Shown: positions 51,269 to 58,884 of the stretch, piece by piece
Numbering within the stretch: the first letter of the stretch is position 1
Layout: each line of letters begins with the position of its first letter
Source: Macrococcus capreoli
Lineage (GTDB): Bacteria > Bacillota > Bacilli > Staphylococcales > Staphylococcaceae
DNA: 64,000 nucleotides
Direction of reading: 5' to 3'
NCBI RefSeq assembly: GCF_025628935.1
Contig: NZ_JAOTIS010000012.1
Span: 28,217-92,216, forward strand
The notes under the pieces: model-generated
The model's database searches: none
Told to the model about the DNA's origin: nothing
Seen by the model: only the letters and a program-made list of their open reading frames with translations
Made by a program: the position numbers and the translations under genes

Positions 51269-52195
51269 TTGAAAAAATATACGTTATTAAAATCAGCAGC
51301 AGTTGCCGGACTTACATATTCAATTTCAGTAGCAGCGACTAAAATGTTCAGTCATCAAGCACCACGCAAGATTAAACCTTTCTTCAGTCAACGGGCACCA
51401 TACATATTTGCACATCGTGGAGGTTTAGGACTTGCACCGGAACATACGATGGCTGCATTTCAACAGGCTGCCGAATTACAAGTCGATGGCTTTGAAATTG
51501 ATATTCGCTTAACGAAAGATAATGCAATCGTCGTCTTTCACGACGCGCTCGTTGATCGTGTTTCTAATGGATCTGGACTGGTGAGTGAACATACGCTTGA
51601 AGAATTACGTGCATTAGACTTTGGTTATCACTTTAAAGATTTAAATGGAAATTATCCATTTAGAGGTCGACAAGACGCTAAAATCGTCACATTAAGTGAG
51701 TTATTCGAAGCATTCCCGGATATGTTAATTAATATCGATATTAAAGACCTTTCGAATACGGTTAAAGGGAAGTTAGCACCCGCACTACTTTATCAATTAA
51801 TCGTCGAGAAAAATTCATGTGATCGCGTTTGTGTGACAAGTTTCGATGATGAACAAATTATGCGTTTCAATCAATTCGCGCATGACAAAATAACGATTGG
51901 TGCCGGACAAAAAGAAGTTGCACGTGCGTTTGCAGCTTTCCATTCTGGTTTTAAACATACGTATCAGCCACAAGCAGATACATTTCAAATTCCCGTTCAA
52001 TTTAATGGCATACCGTTAAATAGCGAGTCGTTTATTGCGTACTTACAAAAGCTAAATATTGCAGTAGGCTACTGGGTAGTCAATAGTATTGATGAAATGG
52101 ACGATCTACTGAAACGTGGCGCACACACTATCGTGACAGACAGACCAGATATCGCAATGCGCTTAGTCCACGAGAGGCTATCGAACAAGGTGTAA
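51269..52195 (+). CDS. glpQ: Glycerophosphodiester phosphodiesterase, membrane-anchored or exported
   Basis: Hydrolyses glycerophosphodiesters to glycerol 3-phosphate and an alcohol. The GDPD motifs FAHRGGLGLAPEHT, GFEIDIRLTKDN and VVFHD carry the metal and catalytic residues. A hydrophobic N-terminal segment (about 7-25) suggests export or anchoring. The start is most likely the TTG at 51269, 7-8 bases after GGAGG; the GTG at 51254 lies on the ribosome binding site. The final residues RLSNKV are encoded by the structured repeat that begins at 52172, so the C-terminus is repeat-derived. Confidence 0.9.
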   Translation: MKKYTLLKSAAVAGLTYSISVAATKMFSHQAPRKIKPFFSQRAPYIFAHRGGLGLAPEHTMAAFQQAAELQVDGFEIDIRLTKDNAIVVFHDALVDRVSNGSGLVSEHTLEELRALDFGYHFKDLNGNYPFRGRQDAKIVTLSELFEAFPDMLINIDIKDLSNTVKGKLAPALLYQLIVEKNSCDRVCVTSFDDEQIMRFNQFAHDKITIGAGQKEVARAFAAFHSGFKHTYQPQADTFQIPVQFNGIPLNSESFIAYLQKLNIAVGYWVVNSIDEMDDLLKRGAHTIVTDRPDIAMRLVHERLSNKV

Positions 52196-52319
52196 GCTGC
52201 GAGCAAACTGGAATCAATCTCTAGAAATCGGTCTTTGATTTCGAAGAGATTGGTGAAGTTTGTCTAGCAGTTGCTTGTGAGATGCCGTTTATGAGGCTAT
52301 CGAACAAGGGGTAAGCTAC
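52172..52319 (+). repeat. Structured intergenic repeat, copy 2
   Basis: It starts with GAGAGGCTATCGAA inside the last codons of the phosphodiesterase gene. A 27-bp flank (52174-52200) recurs at 52293-52319 with two mismatches. Between the flanks is a nested hairpin: ACAAG/CTTGT, CTGC/GCAG, CAAACT/AGTTTG, CAATCTCT/AGAGATTG and GAAATC/GATTTC, from outside to inside. It aligns with copy 1 at 13985-14110 (opposite strand), with the stems preserved although their sequence differs. Confidence 0.85.
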
Positions 52320-52390
52320 AGTTAATATGCTGAGTAAAAGATTGTATCTTCTATTTACTACCGCTTGTGCTTTAAGTTTATATCAGCACC

Positions 52391-52438
52391 AATAATCCCC
52401 TCGCCACAATCTTAAGTGTGTGAGGGGATTATTTTAGC
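52391..52438. terminator. Bidirectional terminator between glpQ and the methyltransferase gene
   Basis: A perfect 12-bp stem AATAATCCCCTC / GAGGGGATTATT followed by TTTTA lies between two convergent genes. Confidence 0.85.
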
Positions 52439-52445
52439 TTACATG

Positions 52446-53027
52446 CTACAATCCTTTATGTTTCACTTCATAAATCTCAATTCCACGAAAATGCGTTATA
52501 TGGTCGATTTCTAAGTCAACCGGTTCAAACAACTGTTCCAGCTGTTGTTTCCGATTAATAAATAAATTCACTTTATAATAAAAAAGTATGCGCCCTTTTT
52601 TCTTGAGAATTCGCTTCAATTCTACTACTAGTTTATCTTTATCATAAAACGTATCAAACGCTTGATTGATTAAAATATAATGAAACTTTTTATCTTTATA
52701 TGGCAGTTTTTCAGTCGATGCAATTTCATAACTATAATGCGGATAAATATGCATCGCTGACTGTAAATTTCGAATAGACTGGTCTAATATAAACCCTTTT
52801 ATATTCGTTACTTTATCCAGTGTACTGACCCATCTCCCCGAATGACAACCGATGCATAATACTTTTTGATGGTATTTCAATGACAAGTACTGTGCTAAAT
52901 ATTTCTCAAATATTGGCACAAAAATTAAATCACTATTTTTCGCTTTATATAATCGTTCATCCGGTCGATTCAAAAATTTAATTTTTTTCTCCCATTTCGT
53001 AATTAACTTCTGCTCATCAATACCCAT
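52446..53027 (-). CDS. Class I SAM-dependent methyltransferase, substrate unknown
   Basis: A 193-residue protein with a Rossmann-type methyltransferase core: motif I is VLCIGCHSGRWV, followed by an acidic loop and a later LPYKDKKFHYILINQAF typical of the type 11 group. The N-terminal basic region may bind the substrate. The target cannot be predicted. It ends at a shared terminator and starts 9 bp after the ylbF-like gene, so it is probably cotranscribed with it. Confidence 0.85.
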   Translation of the reverse strand: MGIDEQKLITKWEKKIKFLNRPDERLYKAKNSDLIFVPIFEKYLAQYLSLKYHQKVLCIGCHSGRWVSTLDKVTNIKGFILDQSIRNLQSAMHIYPHYSYEIASTEKLPYKDKKFHYILINQAFDTFYDKDKLVVELKRILKKKGRILFYYKVNLFINRKQQLEQLFEPVDLEIDHITHFRGIEIYEVKHKGL

Positions 53028-53036
53028 GAATACCTC

Positions 53037-53459
53037 CTAGCTGCATCCACACCCACTACTACATGTATGCGTCTCAAAAAATGGATTCCCTTTTTCAACT
53101 TTTATCGATGGTGATACACTTTCAGTTATAATGACAATCACTTCATCCAGTAAACTTTGTAACGTTGTCTCAAGTAATTTAACTTGCGCCACTTCAGGAT
53201 GCATATCATATGCTTTTTTCTTCCGTCTTGTTTCCAGTATCACAGATTGATAATCCGGGTGATATCTACCAAATCGATTGACTTCTTCATAACGTTCTTT
53301 TATTTTTATAACGTCATGTTTTAACTTTTGCACTTCTTCATTTTGTGCAAGTGCAATATATGCATTTTTATATTGTTGATAAGCTTCACTATTCATAATC
53401 ATTTGATTTAAAGTTTCTGCTTCTTCTAATACATTTAATACGTCTGAATCAAAAATCAT
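53037..53459 (-). CDS. ylbF: YlbF/RicF family protein, component of the Y-complex
   Basis: A 140-residue, mostly helical protein of the Com_YlbF family. In B. subtilis RicF (YlbF) joins RicA and RicT in a complex that helps RNase Y process mRNAs and binds iron-sulfur clusters. The C-terminal tail THTCSSGCGCS (Cys133, 137, 139) resembles the cysteine-rich tail tied to cluster binding there. It lies between the CAP-domain gene and the methyltransferase. Confidence 0.9.
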   Translation of the reverse strand: MIFDSDVLNVLEEAETLNQMIMNSEAYQQYKNAYIALAQNEEVQKLKHDVIKIKERYEEVNRFGRYHPDYQSVILETRRKKKAYDMHPEVAQVKLLETTLQSLLDEVIVIITESVSPSIKVEKGNPFFETHTCSSGCGCS

Positions 53460-53478
53460 ACTGACACGTCCTCAACTG

Positions 53479-54555
53479 CTATTCTTTATTATCATGTTCA
53501 ATAAATATTAATGAATAATACGATCCCGATATACCGCCACCCATTTCATTAATATCACGATTCAACATGTTCTCACGATGCTTATCTGAATTCAACCAGC
53601 TATTGATTAAACTCGGTACATCATCAAAATTATACGCGATATTTTGCGATAAATGTAAATATTCAATATCCATCTTATTCAATTCGTTACCAATTTCGTC
53701 TTGTACTTGTTTCACTTTCTCTTTCTTATCTTTATTTAACGTCGCCACCTGAAATTGTGCAACATGATTAATCAACTCATTCGTTTCTAACGGCTCTCTC
53801 CCGTTAATCTTACGCATATAATTCGTAACTTCAAACATCGTTAATACTTTATTACTATTAATCGCTACTTCATCTTTCGTATGCGTAGCTTCATTAGCAG
53901 TCTTCTCTATCGTCTTACCTTTACGACTCATCGCATACGGTTGCATCACGACTAAACTCTCAGGATTAATATAACGCAACGCCATCACTTTATTTGAAAT
54001 TCTATCGATGTACACTTGCACAAAGACATTATCGTATTGAATTAATGTTTGCGTCTTTATATCCACTTCTGTTAACTGGAATTGAAACTCCCCTTGCTTC
54101 GTTTTAATGATTGGCTCACTGACGATCGCATTCCCATTAAAGATATCATCTGCGCTCTCGCCAACTTTAAATGGATACGTATTGGCATCTTTCCCTGTCG
54201 CATAAAGCATGACGATTGTCTTATCTTTAACGCCAACAATATAGTACTGCTCGTTAAATTCGTAGATAAAGTTTTTATAGTTAAAGTTTGAATCATATAT
54301 ACGCTTCGGATATCCGAAACGCTTCGTAAATGTATCAATATCTTTGCCGATATAGACACCTAGTCCTTTATTTAATTTCGGTCGTTTGATGTTATTTTGA
54401 TTGGATTGTTTAATATTTTTATCCTGTGCAACTCTTTCTTTCGCAGGATTTTCCAGCACATCAAATTGCATTGATGGTGAATAAAATAAGTAAAATAAAA
54501 ACACACCCATTAAAAATATTAATAACAATTTAATGAAAATACTTTTCAACAGCAC
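53479..54555 (-). CDS. ylbC: CAP-domain protein with CAP-associated N-terminal domain (YlbC-like)
   Basis: A 358-residue exported or anchored protein. One hydrophobic segment (about 8-26) is followed by a linker, a CAP-associated beta domain (GLGVYIGKDIDTFTKRFGYP) and a C-terminal CAP/SCP domain. Conserved CAP features are HLSQNIAYN and SWLNSDKHRENMLNRDINEMG. Function is not established. In B. subtilis the homologue ylbC lies in the same order near cta and ylbF. Confidence 0.88.
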   Translation of the reverse strand: MLLKSIFIKLLLIFLMGVFLFYLFYSPSMQFDVLENPAKERVAQDKNIKQSNQNNIKRPKLNKGLGVYIGKDIDTFTKRFGYPKRIYDSNFNYKNFIYEFNEQYYIVGVKDKTIVMLYATGKDANTYPFKVGESADDIFNGNAIVSEPIIKTKQGEFQFQLTEVDIKTQTLIQYDNVFVQVYIDRISNKVMALRYINPESLVVMQPYAMSRKGKTIEKTANEATHTKDEVAINSNKVLTMFEVTNYMRKINGREPLETNELINHVAQFQVATLNKDKKEKVKQVQDEIGNELNKMDIEYLHLSQNIAYNFDDVPSLINSWLNSDKHRENMLNRDINEMGGGISGSYYSLIFIEHDNKE

Positions 54556-54676
54556 ACCTTCTTTTTCTGTTTCTTATTACTATTTTAACATTATTTGAAT
54601 TGAAATGAATATTCGATTGCATGAATAGCGTTTTTATCTTAAAATTGAAAGTAGAATGATTTAGGGAGGAACTATA

Positions 54677-55036
54677 ATGGTATTCACAAATTCAGGTATT
54701 GAAACAATCGTAGCTGAACAATCTTTAATCCAGCATGTTATGAATAAACATGGTTTAGTATTAGGGGGACATTGGGATTACGAACGTGTTACATATGATT
54801 TAAAATACGAATTATCTGAGGGTATTTATTACTTACGTATTCCAGGTTACGCAGTAGAAGGTGACGTTGGCGCACGTAATGCAACTTTACAAATGATGGA
54901 TCCTTACTTAGGTAAACATTACTATCCAACTGGTGTTGAATACGGTGAAGATGAAGTATTCAGTGATGCACTTGTTGAACATTGTAAACGTACAATTACA
55001 AGCATTTATAACGAAATTAAAGCAATTCAAGCATAA
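54677..55036 (+). CDS. yugN: YugN-like family protein
   Basis: A 119-residue soluble protein of the YugN family (TNSGIETIVAEQSLIQHV and HWDYERVTYDLKY). Role unknown. GGGAGG precedes the ATG. Transcribed together with or just before the AI-2E family permease gene 70 bp downstream. Confidence 0.85.
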   Translation: MVFTNSGIETIVAEQSLIQHVMNKHGLVLGGHWDYERVTYDLKYELSEGIYYLRIPGYAVEGDVGARNATLQMMDPYLGKHYYPTGVEYGEDEVFSDALVEHCKRTITSIYNEIKAIQA

Positions 55037-55107
55037 TTTAAATAACTTTGAAGCGTGAACAAATTATTTGTGTCACGCTCTTTTCTTACCAGTCAAGAGG
55101 TGAAACT

Positions 55108-56157
55108 ATGGTAAAAAAATGGCTTAATAAACGCATATTAATCATCACATCAATGATCATTTTAGCAGCGCTTTTATTATATTTCATTATTCCAATTTCA
55201 ATTCCACTTATCGCAGCACTGATTATTGCTTTAATGATTGAACCTGCAGTGAAATATTTAGAAAGTAAAGTCGGCACACGCAAATGGAGTGTTACGATCA
55301 TTTACGCTTCGATTCTTATATCCATCATCTTATTCACTTACTTCTTTTTAACGAAACTGATTGAACACATTATACAGTTCTCTAAAGATTTACCAGATAA
55401 AATGAATAATTTAATGGAAGTATGGGACAAAATAGAATTAAAGATTTCTAAAATGATTCCAGATAGTGTTGCATCGTCGTTATTTGATGAAATACAGAAA
55501 TATTTATTATCTATGCGTAGTTCAGTACTTAATTATTTTAATGTAGAGCGCATTACATCGTTAGTGGCAAGTTTACCGGAAACTTTCATTTCCAGTTTAG
55601 TATTTTTAGTGGCGTTATTTTTATTTATGCTAGAAATACCGAGAATGCATCATTTTATAAAAACACATACGTATGATAAGACATATCAAAAAGTCAGTTT
55701 CGTATGGAATCGCGTAACTTCATCCATATTTGGAATGTTACGTGCAGCGTTCATTCTTTCAGGTATTACATGGTTCTTTACATTTATCGGGTTGCTCTTC
55801 ATTACGCCACGCAATGCACTCGTATTATCGTTTATTATTTGTATCATTGATTTATTACCGATTATTGGTGCAACAGGTGTGACGATTCCTTGGGCACTAT
55901 ACGCATATGCTACTGGAGACGTTGGCCTGGCGATTAAACTCGTTGTGTTATCTACATTTTTACTTGTCCAACGTAAAGTATTGGAACCAAAAATTGTTGG
56001 AAACGGTGTTGGACTTAGTCCGTTACCGTCACTTATCGCAATGTATATCGGATTAAAACTGATGGGCTTTATTGGCTTTTTCGTTGGCCCTATCATACTG
56101 ATATTAATCTTAACAATTTTTGAATCCGGTGCAATCAAAACAAATTTCAAAGTATAA
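55108..56157 (+). CDS. AI-2E family transporter
   Basis: A 349-residue membrane protein with about seven or eight hydrophobic segments, including two near the N-terminus and a conserved C-terminal region (FIICIIDLLPIIGATGV, LEPKIVGNGVGLSPL, GFFVGPIIL). The family includes TqsA-type exporters and sodium/proton antiporters, so the substrate is open. The ATG at 55108 follows AAGAGG; an upstream ATG at 55048 is poorly placed. A terminator follows. Confidence 0.88.
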   Translation: MVKKWLNKRILIITSMIILAALLLYFIIPISIPLIAALIIALMIEPAVKYLESKVGTRKWSVTIIYASILISIILFTYFFLTKLIEHIIQFSKDLPDKMNNLMEVWDKIELKISKMIPDSVASSLFDEIQKYLLSMRSSVLNYFNVERITSLVASLPETFISSLVFLVALFLFMLEIPRMHHFIKTHTYDKTYQKVSFVWNRVTSSIFGMLRAAFILSGITWFFTFIGLLFITPRNALVLSFIICIIDLLPIIGATGVTIPWALYAYATGDVGLAIKLVVLSTFLLVQRKVLEPKIVGNGVGLSPLPSLIAMYIGLKLMGFIGFFVGPIILILILTIFESGAIKTNFKV

Positions 56158-56159
56158 AA

Positions 56160-56199
56160 GCATCCTGCCTCATTTTTTGAGGATTGGATGCTCTTTTTA
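56160..56199 (+). terminator. Terminator after the AI-2E family transporter gene
   Basis: GCATCC / GGATGC with an inner CCTCA / TGAGG stem is followed by CTTTTT. It lies just after the stop codon. Confidence 0.9.
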
Positions 56200-56225
56200 T
56201 TGCTTTCGTATTAAGTTGTCAAATC

Positions 56226-56248
56226 GAAATTGGGGTGTCACCAATTTC
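56226..56248. repeat. Small intergenic hairpin GAAATTGG / CCAATTTC
   Basis: A perfect 8-bp inverted repeat around a seven-base loop, 22 bp from a second hairpin that shares the AATTGGGG segment. Similar AAATTGGG-type elements are scattered in staphylococcal intergenic DNA, as far as I recall. Confidence 0.6.
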
Positions 56249-56270
56249 AGAACTCAAAAATATATTAAAA

Positions 56271-56300
56271 TTGGGGATTCCCCCATTTCGGAATCCCCAA
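56271..56300 (-). terminator. Terminator after ctaM
   Basis: A perfect 11-bp stem TTGGGGATTCC / GGAATCCCCAA is followed on the minus strand by TTTT and further T-rich sequence, nine bases past the ctaM stop. Confidence 0.8.
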
Positions 56301-56308
56301 ACACATTA

Positions 56309-56770
56309 TTAAAATCCTAATATTGCCTTAATCACAGATGTTGTTTCGCCACCATGATAAAATACATATAATAATAAATAAACAGCTACACCTGTAATTG
56401 CAGTAAAGAACCAGATAATCGACGTAATCGGTCCTAACTTACGATGAATGTTTAACTTATCTTTCATACCTGTGTATAAATTAACAATCCCCATAGCGCC
56501 ACCAATCGTCGCTAATGTAATATGGAAAATTAAAAAGATCGTATAATAAATTTTAATATTATCCGGACCACCAAATGAAGTATTCCCGATAAAAATTGTT
56601 CTTGAAGCATAAATGACAAAGAAAATCGTCGCAGCAACACCTGCAGCCATCATCACTTTTTTATGTGCCTCGATATTCCCTTTCGCGATTAAATACCATC
56701 CAATGGCTACTAATATCGCACTAATGACTATAAAAGATGTACTGATTGTCGGTAAAATTGGTAAATTCAT
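56309..56770 (-). CDS. ctaM: CtaM, DUF420 family oxidase maturation factor
   Basis: A 153-residue membrane protein with four or five hydrophobic segments, of the DUF420 family. In S. aureus CtaM is needed for maturation of the aa3 quinol oxidase. Conserved histidines are in HKKVMM and FHITLA, and HRKLG lies later. It follows ctaG by 9 bp, so both assembly factors are cotranscribed here. Confidence 0.88.
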   Translation of the reverse strand: MNLPILPTISTSFIVISAILVAIGWYLIAKGNIEAHKKVMMAAGVAATIFFVIYASRTIFIGNTSFGGPDNIKIYYTIFLIFHITLATIGGAMGIVNLYTGMKDKLNIHRKLGPITSIIWFFTAITGVAVYLLLYVFYHGGETTSVIKAILGF

Positions 56771-56779
56771 AGTGTCCCC

Positions 56780-57739
56780 CTATTCAAATTCTTTAAAGTA
56801 AGCATCCTGTTTTCTTTTTTCTTCTAAACTTAATCGTGTAATTTCTTCAGGATTTAATCGTTCTGAACGTGACCAGTTGACAAAAATATAATAAAACATA
56901 AAGCCAAAAAATACTTCCTGCAATACTTTCATAATAACGCCACCTGTTTGCTGATCATCTTTCGGTGTCATATTCGTAAAGTATTGTGGTCCACTAATAC
57001 CTGAATTCGCTAATACATCATTGAGCGTCCCCGTCGGAACACATAAACTCATTGCACTCATCCATGCTTTCGGATCTGTATACGTCTTATACATCGGATG
57101 TTGTGCAAAGATGATTAAACCACAAGATGGTGTCAGTAATACACCAATGGCAAAGATGTAACCAAGCTTCATAAGGCCTGATAATTGTTTCTCATCTTTT
57201 ACTTTCTCTTTCTGATTAAAGATTGGATACCACATCGTGAATGCTGTAATCGTTAATAATATCGTATACAGTGAATGTGGTGTCGCATTCTGCTTTAAGA
57301 AATCAAGTACGATTGGTAAGTGATATAAAGAGAAAAATGCATTAAACGTCACAAGTGCAATAATAGGACGTGTCATAAATGCAAACGCCGGTTTAATAAT
57401 AGGTTGATTAATAACATAATCAATTAAATAATTCGGTATTGCAAAGTAAAGTAAAGGTATCATTAATAAAAACATCACAGCCATTTGCAGCATGTGAAAA
57501 CTAAAAATGATGTGGCTCAATAAATCAATCGGTGATCCTTTCATAATATAAAGTAATACCATTAAAAAGATAAATAAAATACCTTCAGATTTTTTGAGCG
57601 GTCGACTGCCCGGTATATCTTGGTACCATCTCACTGTAATTAAAAAATACACAATCGTCGAAAATATAATAGCAACGAGGAAAAATGGTGACCAGTTTGC
57701 CAGAAATCCAAAGATTGAGATAGAACGAATACTACCCAT
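56780..57739 (-). CDS. ctaG: Cytochrome c oxidase assembly factor CtaG
   Basis: A 319-residue membrane protein with about seven hydrophobic segments, of the CtaG family required for caa3 oxidase formation (copper delivery) in B. subtilis. His-containing motifs LLSHIIFSFHMLQ and FAQHPMY are seen. GGAGTG precedes the ATG. Separated from ctaF by a terminator, so it has its own transcript with ctaM. Confidence 0.92.
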   Translation of the reverse strand: MGSIRSISIFGFLANWSPFFLVAIIFSTIVYFLITVRWYQDIPGSRPLKKSEGILFIFLMVLLYIMKGSPIDLLSHIIFSFHMLQMAVMFLLMIPLLYFAIPNYLIDYVINQPIIKPAFAFMTRPIIALVTFNAFFSLYHLPIVLDFLKQNATPHSLYTILLTITAFTMWYPIFNQKEKVKDEKQLSGLMKLGYIFAIGVLLTPSCGLIIFAQHPMYKTYTDPKAWMSAMSLCVPTGTLNDVLANSGISGPQYFTNMTPKDDQQTGGVIMKVLQEVFFGFMFYYIFVNWSRSERLNPEEITRLSLEEKRKQDAYFKEFE

Positions 57740-57858
57740 ATTATCACTCCATAAAATATACTCTCATTATTATAACTTAATTTATGGCATATAAGTGTAT
57801 AAAATTTATCAATTTATTGACAACTAACAACATAAAAATGCCAATCTTATTTCACAAA

Positions 57859-57889
57859 TAAAAAACTGAGACACACAATGTGCCTCAGC
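57859..57889 (-). terminator. Terminator of the ctaBCDEF transcript
   Basis: CTGAGGCACA / TGTGTCTCAG (one mismatch) is followed by a run of T residues, about ten bases after the ctaF stop. Confidence 0.88.
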
Positions 57890-57898
57890 TCATATTAA

Positions 57899-58255
57899 TT
57901 ACTTTTTAAACAACGGTTCACCTAACCATGTAATGTATAATGCCATAACGATGAATGTTCCTGCGATAAATAATCCAGATAACATCATAATTTTAGCTGC
58001 TCCATGACCAGGATGTTTCATATGCATAAAGTAGTAGAATTGAAGAATAACTTGAATTAATGCCATTAAGATAACTGCCGGAATAACGAAATCTTTACTT
58101 AATCCCGCTGCTACCATAGCAAATGCGATTAATGTTAAGAAGATCATTACAGCAAATGTCGTTACTTGCATTCTCATTTCTTCAGTACGTGTTCTTTTCT
58201 CGAAGTTATAACGCTCACGATTAAACTTTAAGTTGTTGTTAGTTTCATTTGACAT
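57899..58255 (-). CDS. ctaF: Cytochrome c oxidase subunit IVB
   Basis: The small subunit IV of caa3 oxidase: 118 residues, three hydrophobic segments and the family segment LQFYYFMHMKHPG. The ATG at 58255 overlaps the ctaE stop (TAATG); the longer frame to 58303 is not needed. Confidence 0.93.
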   Translation of the reverse strand: MSNETNNNLKFNRERYNFEKRTRTEEMRMQVTTFAVMIFLTLIAFAMVAAGLSKDFVIPAVILMALIQVILQFYYFMHMKHPGHGAAKIMMLSGLFIAGTFIVMALYITWLGEPLFKK

Positions 58256-58884
58256 TATCCTAACACCCCTAACAAGTAAACTACTGTGAAGATGAATACC
58301 CAAACAACATCAATGAAATGCCAGTATAATGCAGCGGTATTAAACTTCGCAGCGTTGTAAACACTTAATCCACGTTTCATGTTACGCACGATTAAAAGAA
58401 TAATCCAAGTTAAACCAATGACTACGTGGAATCCGTGCGTTCCAACTAAGAAGTAGAACGCAGAACCAAATGCGCTTGATCTGAATGTATGACCTTGATG
58501 TACATACTCAGTAAACTCATAAATTTCAAGTCCTAAAAATCCTAAACCTAAAACAACAGTTACGATAAACCATGTAATCATTTTACCGAAATCAAAGTTT
58601 TTCATGTGGTATAACGCATACACACTTGTTAATGAAGACGTTAATAATAACATCGTCATTACGAAAGCAAGTGGTAAATGGAATAAATCTTTCGCTAATA
58701 AGTGATCTTCACTTGGTACATGATCTTTTAGTGCTAAATAAGTTGCGAATAAAGATGCGAATAATGCAGTTTCTCCACCAAGGAATACCCAGAATCCTAA
58801 TAACTTATTTTTACCTTCCATCGAAGCTGTTTCAGGATGACTTGGCCATCTTTCAACGGTCATTTTCTCTTCGTGATGTGCCAT
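58255..58884 (-). CDS. ctaE: Cytochrome c oxidase subunit III
   Basis: A 209-residue heme-copper oxidase subunit III with five hydrophobic segments. Conserved segments: FWVFLGGETALFASLF, GSAFYFLVGTHGFHVVIG and WHFIDVVWVF. The start overlaps the ctaD stop, and GAGGTG lies upstream. Confidence 0.95.
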   Translation of the reverse strand: MAHHEEKMTVERWPSHPETASMEGKNKLLGFWVFLGGETALFASLFATYLALKDHVPSEDHLLAKDLFHLPLAFVMTMLLLTSSLTSVYALYHMKNFDFGKMITWFIVTVVLGLGFLGLEIYEFTEYVHQGHTFRSSAFGSAFYFLVGTHGFHVVIGLTWIILLIVRNMKRGLSVYNAAKFNTAALYWHFIDVVWVFIFTVVYLLGVLG

